DNA of 64,000 nucleotides from Clostridia bacterium (GTDB lineage: Bacteria; Bacillota; Clostridia; Oscillospirales; Acutalibacteraceae), in contig JAFTVI010000017.1 in the NCBI GenBank assembly GCA_017465825.1, positions 62,001 to 126,000 of the forward strand, in the 5' to 3' direction. A model generated the notes under the pieces. That model ran no database searches. It was not told the DNA's origin and worked only from the letters and a program-made list of their open reading frames with translations. The translations under genes were made by a program, and so were the position numbers. This document shows, piece after piece, positions 58,458 through 64,000 of this stretch (positions are counted from its first letter, which is position 1; the number at the start of each line of letters is the position of its first letter).

Positions 58458-60321
58458 TTGTTGTAACCTCCGTAATAAATTCCGCCATTGATTTTTCATC
58501 AAAGCCGTATTCCTTTAAAAGAATTTTATCTGTTGCGTGATGAACGAACTCATTCTCAACAGCTTTTATAAGATATCTGCCTTTATAACTTAAATCAGTA
58601 AGCATCATATTGAAAATCTGTGCAACGCCACCATTAAGCTCCCCTTCTTCATAAAACACAACCGTTTTACAATTGAGGACATTATTCACAGCCTGCTTAT
58701 TGACAGGCTTGATTTTATTCAGTTTGATAACTTTGATATTGATATTATTTGCGGCAAGAATTCCTTTTGCCTTTGCGGCGGCATCGAAAAGTCTGCCGTA
58801 TGTTACTATTGCAACATCTGCATTATTATCTCCGTAAACGTCATAATCATTACCCGAAGGAGTGAAGTCAGAGGGAATTTCAGGCTCTGCGCCTTTGAAC
58901 ATCCTTACAGCAACAACAGCAGGGTCGTGATAAAGCGCTTTTACAAAGGCGTTGTTCATTTCGGCATAGTATGTGGGAGAATATACGGTAATGCCCGGAA
59001 TTGTGTTTAAAAACGGCACATCAAGCAGTCCGTGATGTGTTTCGCCGTCACCTGTAACAAAGCCTGCTCGGTCAATTGCAATTATCATTTTTAGCTTCTG
59101 CAAAGCCGCATCGTGCACAAGCTGGTCGTAGCTTCGCTGCAAAAATGCAGAATATACTGCAAATACAGGCAACATACCGCCCTTTGCAAGGCCGCCGCAA
59201 AAGGTAACTGCGTGCTCCTCTGCAATACCTACATCGAAAAATCTGTCAGGAAACTGATGTTCAAAATCGTGCAGACCCGTTCCCAGGGACATTGCCGCAG
59301 TGACAGCGCAAACTCTTTTATCGTTGCCGGCAAAATGGCACATAAGCTTACCGAATTCATTGGAAAACGATGTGCCCGTTGCGTGAAACTCACCTGTATC
59401 TATGTCAAATTTTGAAATACCGTGAAATACACTCGGTTCAAGCTCAGCAAAGTTATAGCCTTTGCCCTTGGTTGTCTTTATATGGAGCAGAATCGGATAA
59501 TTTGCTCCTTTTGCGGCTTCAAGAGCATCGGTGAGAATTTCGATATTATGACCGTCAATGGGCCCCATATATCGGAATCCCAGATCCTCAAACATTGTAC
59601 TTGATTTATACAATGCTCTTTTTACGCTTGTTTTAAGCTTGAATATTGAATTTGACAGCTTTACGCCCACAAGAGGAATTCTGTTGATAATGCGTTCAGT
59701 TCTGTCCTTCATTCTGAAATATGACGGACGCGCCTTGATTACAGCGAGATGTGTAGCAAGAGAGCCTACATTTTTTGAAATAGACATATCGTTATCATTA
59801 AGAATAACAATAAGCCTTGAACGCTCTCTGCCTGCGTTATTGAGTGCCTCATAAACCATACCGCCTGTAAATGCGCCATCACCGATAACGGCAATAGCGG
59901 AATTTTTGTTGCCTTTTAATTTATTTGCACTTGCAATGCCGTAAGCTGCAGAAATAGATGTACTGCTGTGTCCTGAAAAGAATGTATCGTGATTGCTTTC
60001 ATCGGGAGATGAAAAACCTGAAAGACCGCCGTACTGACGAAGAGTTGAAAATTTATCGTATCTGCCGGTAAGAAGCTTATGAACATATACCTGATGTCCT
60101 ACATCCCATACAATTTTGTCGTGAGGTGAATTAAACACCTTATGGAGAGCAATGGTAAGCTCAACAACACCTAAATTTGATGCAAGATGTCCGCCTGTCT
60201 CAGAAACGGTATTTATAAGTGTCTGTCTTATTTCATCAGCAAGTTCATTAAGCTGGTCATCCGACAATTTTTTTATGTCTGTCGGTTTTTTTATATTAGA
60301 TAATAATTTTAAATCATCCAT
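58447..60321 (-). CDS. dxs: 1-deoxy-D-xylulose-5-phosphate synthase
   Basis: Thiamine-diphosphate enzyme that starts the MEP isoprenoid pathway from pyruvate and glyceraldehyde 3-phosphate. 624 residues: HLASNLGVVELTIALH, the ThDP-binding GDGAFTGGMVYEALN through NDNDMSIS, the second domain with GIAEEHAVTFCGG, and AIDRAGFVTGDGETHHG. It lies 13 bases after ispA. IspH is encoded near 11 kb, so three steps of isoprenoid synthesis are in the window. Confidence 0.96.
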   Translation of the reverse strand: MDDLKLLSNIKKPTDIKKLSDDQLNELADEIRQTLINTVSETGGHLASNLGVVELTIALHKVFNSPHDKIVWDVGHQVYVHKLLTGRYDKFSTLRQYGGLSGFSSPDESNHDTFFSGHSSTSISAAYGIASANKLKGNKNSAIAVIGDGAFTGGMVYEALNNAGRERSRLIVILNDNDMSISKNVGSLATHLAVIKARPSYFRMKDRTERIINRIPLVGVKLSNSIFKLKTSVKRALYKSSTMFEDLGFRYMGPIDGHNIEILTDALEAAKGANYPILLHIKTTKGKGYNFAELEPSVFHGISKFDIDTGEFHATGTSFSNEFGKLMCHFAGNDKRVCAVTAAMSLGTGLHDFEHQFPDRFFDVGIAEEHAVTFCGGLAKGGMLPVFAVYSAFLQRSYDQLVHDAALQKLKMIIAIDRAGFVTGDGETHHGLLDVPFLNTIPGITVYSPTYYAEMNNAFVKALYHDPAVVAVRMFKGAEPEIPSDFTPSGNDYDVYGDNNADVAIVTYGRLFDAAAKAKGILAANNINIKVIKLNKIKPVNKQAVNNVLNCKTVVFYEEGELNGGVAQIFNMMLTDLSYKGRYLIKAVENEFVHHATDKILLKEYGFDEKSMAEFITEVTTNER

Positions 60322-60334
60322 TTTATCACCGGAA

Positions 60335-61186
60335 TTATGACTGTCTGTTCAGAAGGCTGACAGTAAAATCGCGTAGATTTGCGGTGTCGCCGTCAAGTTT
60401 GCTGAGAGAATTCAGAGCGTCATTTGTATATTTGTCTGCCATTTTCTTTGCATTCTCAATACCGAGAAGTGAAACATAAGTGGATTTACCTGAAACAACA
60501 TCGCTGTTACTTTCACCTTCAAGATAATCGAGAATGTCATCAATAATCTGGAATGCCAGACCAAGATTTTCTGCAAATTCTACGGCAACGGGGATGTTAT
60601 CGTATCTGTCAGCGGCAATACAACCGAGTACGCAAGCAGATTTGATAAGTGCGGCAGTTTTGAGCTTATCCATAATGAACAGTTCATCAATGCCTAATTC
60701 TTTATCTTCACCTGCAAGGTCTACTACCTGACCGCCGATCATTCCGTTAACACCTGCATAATCGGCAAGCTCTTTTACTGCATAGGCAATCTGTTTTGCA
60801 TCAAACTGCGAATTTGCAATACAGGAAAATGCGTGTGTGAGAAGAGCATCGCCGGCAAGCAGAGCATTCGCTTCGCCGAATTTAATATGTGACGAGGGTT
60901 TACCTCTGCGCATATCATCGTTGTCCATACAGGGCAAATCATCGTGAATAAGTGAGTATGTGTGAATGAACTCAACTGCGGCGGCAAAAGGAATAGCAGA
61001 AATACTGACACCTCCGCAAACTCTTGCAAACTCCATTGTAAGTACGGGGCGCACACGCTTTCCGCCTGCTTCAAGGGAGTATTTCATTGCATCTTCAATC
61101 AGTTTATATGTTTCACCGGCTTTCGGTACAAAGCTCATAACAGCTTCTTCAAAAGCCAATCTGTGTTGTTCCATAATATTTTTCAT
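60335..61186 (-). CDS. ispA: Farnesyl/geranyl diphosphate synthase
   Basis: Short-chain trans-prenyl transferase condensing IPP with DMAPP/GPP. All-helical, 283 residues. The first Asp-rich motif is in HDDLPCMDNDDMRRGKPS, the second in FQIIDDILDYLEG, and GGKRVRPVL binds IPP. The start is placed at 61186 (MKNIMEQHRLAF); a longer frame to 61240 would run through the end of xseB. AAGG upstream is a modest ribosome site. Between xseB and dxs, as in many bacteria. Confidence 0.93.
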   Translation of the reverse strand: MKNIMEQHRLAFEEAVMSFVPKAGETYKLIEDAMKYSLEAGGKRVRPVLTMEFARVCGGVSISAIPFAAAVEFIHTYSLIHDDLPCMDNDDMRRGKPSSHIKFGEANALLAGDALLTHAFSCIANSQFDAKQIAYAVKELADYAGVNGMIGGQVVDLAGEDKELGIDELFIMDKLKTAALIKSACVLGCIAADRYDNIPVAVEFAENLGLAFQIIDDILDYLEGESNSDVVSGKSTYVSLLGIENAKKMADKYTNDALNSLSKLDGDTANLRDFTVSLLNRQS

Positions 61187-61196
61187 ATCATTAACC

Positions 61197-61382
61197 TTAC
61201 TTCGCAGATATTTCAGATATTTTTGTTTTAGCATTGTCAAGCATTGCAGTACAGTAGCCTGACAGCTTTGTAGCTTCGTTATAAAGTTCTACTGTTTCTT
61301 CAAGAGACAGACCGCCTTTTTCAAGCTTTACAATTGTTTTTTCAAGCTTTTTTACTGCCTGCTCATATGTCATATTTTCCAT
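61197..61382 (-). CDS. xseB: Exodeoxyribonuclease VII small subunit
   Basis: Small helical subunit that coats XseA in ExoVII, a processive single-strand nuclease. It has 61 residues with the family pattern MTYEQAVKKLEKTIVKLE, then GGLSLEETVELYNEA and a lysine-rich end. It follows xseA by two bases and overlaps nothing. Confidence 0.95.
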   Translation of the reverse strand: MENMTYEQAVKKLEKTIVKLEKGGLSLEETVELYNEATKLSGYCTAMLDNAKTKISEISAK

Positions 61383-61384
61383 AC

Positions 61385-62596
61385 TTATTCCTCCGTAATG
61401 ATCTGAGTTACATTACAATGTGCTTTACCGTCTGCAAAGGTGAGAGATAATTCATCCCCTACAGCAACAGCGGTAACAGAAGCTACCCTTTTACCGTTTG
61501 AATATACGGGAATATAGCCTTTTTTCAGCAACTCATAAGGGTTCAAGAGCTTGAGTTTTTCACTTGCCACCTTAAGTTGTGAACTCTTTTCATCAATTAT
61601 AAACTTTATAACTGAATTGAGTCTTAAATTAAGAGTATTCAATTCATCAATTTGCTTTTCCAGCTTTTTCTTCGGGTCTAAAACTGCAAGTCTGAGATTG
61701 AGATTTAAAAGATGCGACTCTCGTTCATCAAGATATTTCTCTATTGCATTGTCGGTTCTGTAAATCAAACCGTCATTAATCTGATATAGCTCTTCAATGT
61801 CGGGAACAGCCAATTCTGCCGCCGCAGAAGGAGTTGGTGCTCTTAAATCAGCCGCAAAGTCGCAAAGTGTGAAATCTGTTTCGTGACCGATACCTGTAAT
61901 TATCGGAATTGATGAAGATGCAACCGTTCTGACAAGCTGTTCATCATTATAGCTCCATAAATCTTCAATGGAACCGCCGCCTCTGCAAAGAATGATAATA
62001 TCTGCCGATTTTTTTGCGTTGATATGATTAAGCATTGCCATATTTTCCGATGCACAGTTGACACCTTGTGCCGCAACAGGACAGAGAATAAGTTCCGCAA
62101 GCGGATATCGTCTTGACAGGACATTGATTACATCCTGCACGGCTGCACCGACAGGCGATGTTACAACTGCAATTTTTTGCGGAAACTGCGGAATTGGCTT
62201 TTTTATTTCATCATCAAATATACCTTCGGCTGTCAGCTTGTTTTTCAGCTGCTCAAATGCAAGCATTAATGCGCCTGCTCCTTCGGGCTCCATAGTATCA
62301 ACATAAAGCTGATATACACCGTCACGCTCAAAAACAGAAACCCGTCCTGTTGCATAAACGCGCATACCGTTCTCGGGGGTGAATTTAAGCTGTTGAGCAT
62401 TTCTTGAGAACATTACAGCTTTTACGGCAGATTCGGAATCTTTTAATGAAAAATAACAGTGCCCTGTTTTATAATGATTGACGAAATTTGAGATCTCACC
62501 TATCAGCAAAACTTTGTTAAGTCTTTCGTCGGATTCAAATTTCATTTTTACATACATATTAAGCTGTGAAACTGTCAGAGCTCTTGATGTATTCAT
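61385..62596 (-). CDS. xseA: Exodeoxyribonuclease VII large subunit
   Basis: Catalytic subunit of ExoVII, 403 residues. The N-terminal OB-fold (about 1-105) has LTVSQLNMYVK and LLIGEISNFVNHYKTGHCYF. The nuclease core has AVVTSPVGAAVQDVINVLSRR, ILCRGGGSIEDLW with the conserved Asp, GIGHETDFTLCDFAADLRAPTPSAAAEL (parts GIGHETDFTLCDF and APTPSAAAEL), then a coiled coil. Its start overlaps the TsaD-like gene by four bases. Confidence 0.95.
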   Translation of the reverse strand: MNTSRALTVSQLNMYVKMKFESDERLNKVLLIGEISNFVNHYKTGHCYFSLKDSESAVKAVMFSRNAQQLKFTPENGMRVYATGRVSVFERDGVYQLYVDTMEPEGAGALMLAFEQLKNKLTAEGIFDDEIKKPIPQFPQKIAVVTSPVGAAVQDVINVLSRRYPLAELILCPVAAQGVNCASENMAMLNHINAKKSADIIILCRGGGSIEDLWSYNDEQLVRTVASSSIPIITGIGHETDFTLCDFAADLRAPTPSAAAELAVPDIEELYQINDGLIYRTDNAIEKYLDERESHLLNLNLRLAVLDPKKKLEKQIDELNTLNLRLNSVIKFIIDEKSSQLKVASEKLKLLNPYELLKKGYIPVYSNGKRVASVTAVAVGDELSLTFADGKAHCNVTQIITEE

Positions 62597-63534
62597 TTTC
62601 TTTTCTCCTTGAGATAAGTAAGATATGCTGTTCCTGCCGCATTGTCTGAGGAATAGTATGGCTCTGCAAAGAAGCCGCCGAATTCATTTGAAAGTGTTTT
62701 ATTGATTATTGTGTTAGACATAACACCGCCTGCATACAACACGGGAATATCACCTGCACGTTTTAATGCAGATTCAGTCATTTTTTTAACTGCGGTACAT
62801 ATATAGCTTATGCAGTATTTTGCGATATCTTCTTTGCTTTCGCCTGCATCAAGCATCTGCCTGCATTTGTTTTCCACACCTGAAAAACTGCAGGAGCCGT
62901 CGCGCATAAAAGGTTGAATTTTATACTCTTTTTCACTTCTGAGTGACAGCTTATCAAGCTCAACACCGGCAGGAAACGGCAGACCAAGCATAACGCCTAC
63001 GCGGTCAACAGCCTGTCCTGCTTTAAGGTCAAGTGATGACGCGAGCATTTCTATGCGGAAAATATCTGCATCGTCAGGTTCAACCAACAGCACATCCGTA
63101 GTACCGCCTGACACGTGAAAGGCAATAAATCTTTCGTTTACAAGCTGATGCTGCCCCGATGACCAGAGAGCGGCGGCAATATGACCCGCCTGGTGTGAAA
63201 ATGCATATCTGTTTACATTGAGAGTTGCGGATATAACATTTGCATAGCCTTCACCAACCGAAAAGCATGGCATATATGAACCGCTGACATCTCTCGGTGC
63301 ATATGATGCACCGACTGCAGTTATGTTGTCGGCGAATTGTGAACAAAGCTCTGCCAACAGCGGCGGAAGGTTTTTTGTATGATGAAAAACTGCATCCGAC
63401 TGTCGAAGTCCCAATTGACCGTCAGCTACGGGTAAAAGCTGTTTTTTTGAATAAAATATATCATTCTCTTCATCATAAACAGCACAGGAAGATGTGTAAT
63501 TACTCGTATCAATACCAAGATACATTTTATGCAT
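62593..63534 (-). CDS. TsaD/Kae1-like ASKHA protein, divergent paralogue
   Basis: Relative of TsaD, formerly called O-sialoglycoprotein endopeptidase or peptidase M22. 313 residues with GIDTSNYTSSCAVYD, the metal-site His pair in SHQAGHIAAAL, VSGGTTDVLLV, and VLYAGGVMSNTIINKT. The phosphate and metal motifs are kept, but SSCDET and HHLRSH of true TsaD are changed. Genes of this kind occur between nusB and xseA in Clostridia; function unknown. The start at 63534 overlaps nusB by eight bases; ATG 63525 is an alternative. True TsaD is encoded near 39.5 kb. Confidence 0.85.
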   Translation of the reverse strand: MHKMYLGIDTSNYTSSCAVYDEENDIFYSKKQLLPVADGQLGLRQSDAVFHHTKNLPPLLAELCSQFADNITAVGASYAPRDVSGSYMPCFSVGEGYANVISATLNVNRYAFSHQAGHIAAALWSSGQHQLVNERFIAFHVSGGTTDVLLVEPDDADIFRIEMLASSLDLKAGQAVDRVGVMLGLPFPAGVELDKLSLRSEKEYKIQPFMRDGSCSFSGVENKCRQMLDAGESKEDIAKYCISYICTAVKKMTESALKRAGDIPVLYAGGVMSNTIINKTLSNEFGGFFAEPYYSSDNAAGTAYLTYLKEKRK

Positions 63535-63949
63535 TTTCCTCTGCCTGAGCTTTTAATTTCTTTGCAACGCTTGACAAAAGTCCGTTTACAAAACGTGCAT
63601 CAGTTTCAGGTGCATATTTTTTAGCCAATTCAACAGCCTCATTAATTGATACGGATACGGGAACATCATCAAACTGCGTCATTTCACATATTGCCATACG
63701 AAGAATAGCCAATGCAACCTTTGATATCCTGCTGATACGCCAGCCAGCTCTGAGATTTTCAACTATAATTTTATCAAGAGCCTCAATATCTGCAAAAACA
63801 GCCTCACTGAGTCTTTTTGCAAACTTGTCTGTTTCAAACAGTTCAGCCTCTTTTGCTGCAGCCGCAATTTCATCAACAGTTGATTCCGAATTAAACTCTT
63901 TTTCAAAGACAATTACAAAAGCCTGTTCTCTTGCTTCACTTCTTTTCAT
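63527..63949 (-). CDS. nusB: Transcription antitermination factor NusB
   Basis: Helical RNA-binding factor that works with NusE/S10 in rRNA antitermination. 140 residues, with the N-terminal SEAREQAFVIVFEKEF, the ISRISKVALAILRMAICEM core and NEAVELAKKYAPETDARFVNGLL at the end (VELAKKYAPETDARFVNG is the signature). GGAGGT lies just before the ATG. It opens the long housekeeping run visible in this window; upstream is a hairpin at 63977. Confidence 0.95.
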   Translation of the reverse strand: MKRSEAREQAFVIVFEKEFNSESTVDEIAAAAKEAELFETDKFAKRLSEAVFADIEALDKIIVENLRAGWRISRISKVALAILRMAICEMTQFDDVPVSVSINEAVELAKKYAPETDARFVNGLLSSVAKKLKAQAEENA

Positions 63950-63976
63950 AAATCTGACCTCCGGATAACGCCAATC

Positions 63977-63998
63977 AGCCTTCGGTTTTCCGAAGGCT
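63977..63998. terminator. Hairpin upstream of nusB
   Basis: AGCCTTCGG pairs perfectly with CCGAAGGCT around TTTT. There is no T tract within the window, so it may be a terminator continuing outside or an RNA structure in the nusB leader. Confidence 0.45.
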
Positions 63999-64000
63999 TA

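Noticed and set aside
1-64000. CRISPR array, prophage, conjugative or defence island
   Set aside because: No regular spaced repeats, cas, transposase, structural phage, restriction or toxin-antitoxin genes were seen; gene content is syntenic housekeeping.

Overview
The window looks like chromosomal DNA of a low-to-moderate GC, endospore-forming anaerobe of the class Clostridia, probably near the Ruminococcaceae/Oscillospiraceae. This is inferred from gene content and order, not from a database match. The main signs are an IspH-ribosomal protein S1 fusion, SpoIIM and CotF-type spore proteins, dockerin-type repeats, Shine-Dalgarno sites of the GGAGG type, and the order nusB-(TsaD-like)-xseA-xseB-ispA-dxs-tlyA-nadK-argR-recN. 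Nearly all of the window is ordinary, densely packed housekeeping and sugar-catabolism sequence. I see no CRISPR array, prophage, transposase or conjugative module.

Layout. 1-3.8 kb (minus): FHA protein, RodA/FtsW, penicillin-binding protein and the start of an ABC ATPase, a cell-wall operon. 4-10.2 kb (plus): aldose 1-epimerase, a large secreted hydrolase/dockerin protein, GH4 alpha-galactosidase and an esterase. 10.3-14.3 kb (minus): cmk, ispH-rpsA fusion and a flavoprotein. 14.4-17.9 kb (plus): GH95 fucosidase and serine dehydratase. 17.9-20.8 kb (minus): asd-dapA-dapB (lysine/diaminopimelate). 20.9-24.7 kb (plus): queA-tgt-yajC-TIGR04086-spoIIM, meeting xerD head-on. 25.9-31.6 kb (plus): subtilase, LacX-like epimerase, DUF1292 protein, a probable 6S RNA, and a GPH symporter with a membrane-anchored partner. 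31.6-32.7 kb (minus): tRNA-Leu, an unassigned structured RNA with its own promoter and terminator, and a small membrane protein. 32.8-35 kb (plus): PRPP synthetase and a lipase. 35-40.9 kb (minus): PHP phosphoesterase, spore coat proteins, PEP carboxykinase, tsaD, an LMW-PTP/RimI fusion, and then polA to 43.4 kb. 43.5-46.1 kb: dusB against a second GPH symporter. 46.2-52.6 kb (plus): SRP RNA-dnaX-ybaB-recR, a xylulokinase-like kinase and a cytidylate-kinase-like protein. 52.6-64 kb (minus): tyrS and the long recN-to-nusB housekeeping run.

How it fits together. The glycan genes (GH4, GH95, two GPH symporters, two aldose epimerases, FGGY kinase) describe a plant- or mucin-sugar user. The secreted dockerin protein suggests cellulosome-like scaffolding. 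Dxs, IspA and IspH represent the MEP isoprenoid route.

Most worth a second look: (1) a roughly 207-nt rod-shaped RNA at about 32175-32381 (minus) with a near-consensus promoter and a UUCG-capped terminator; (2) a 38-bp hairpin repeated in inverted orientation 26.6 kb apart with one mismatch, each copy between convergent genes; (3) the secreted hydrolase, whose nucleophile elbow lacks serine and which carries a cohesin-like domain between dockerin repeats; (4) the LMW-PTP/RimI fusion; (5) an A8 slippery run in dnaX.
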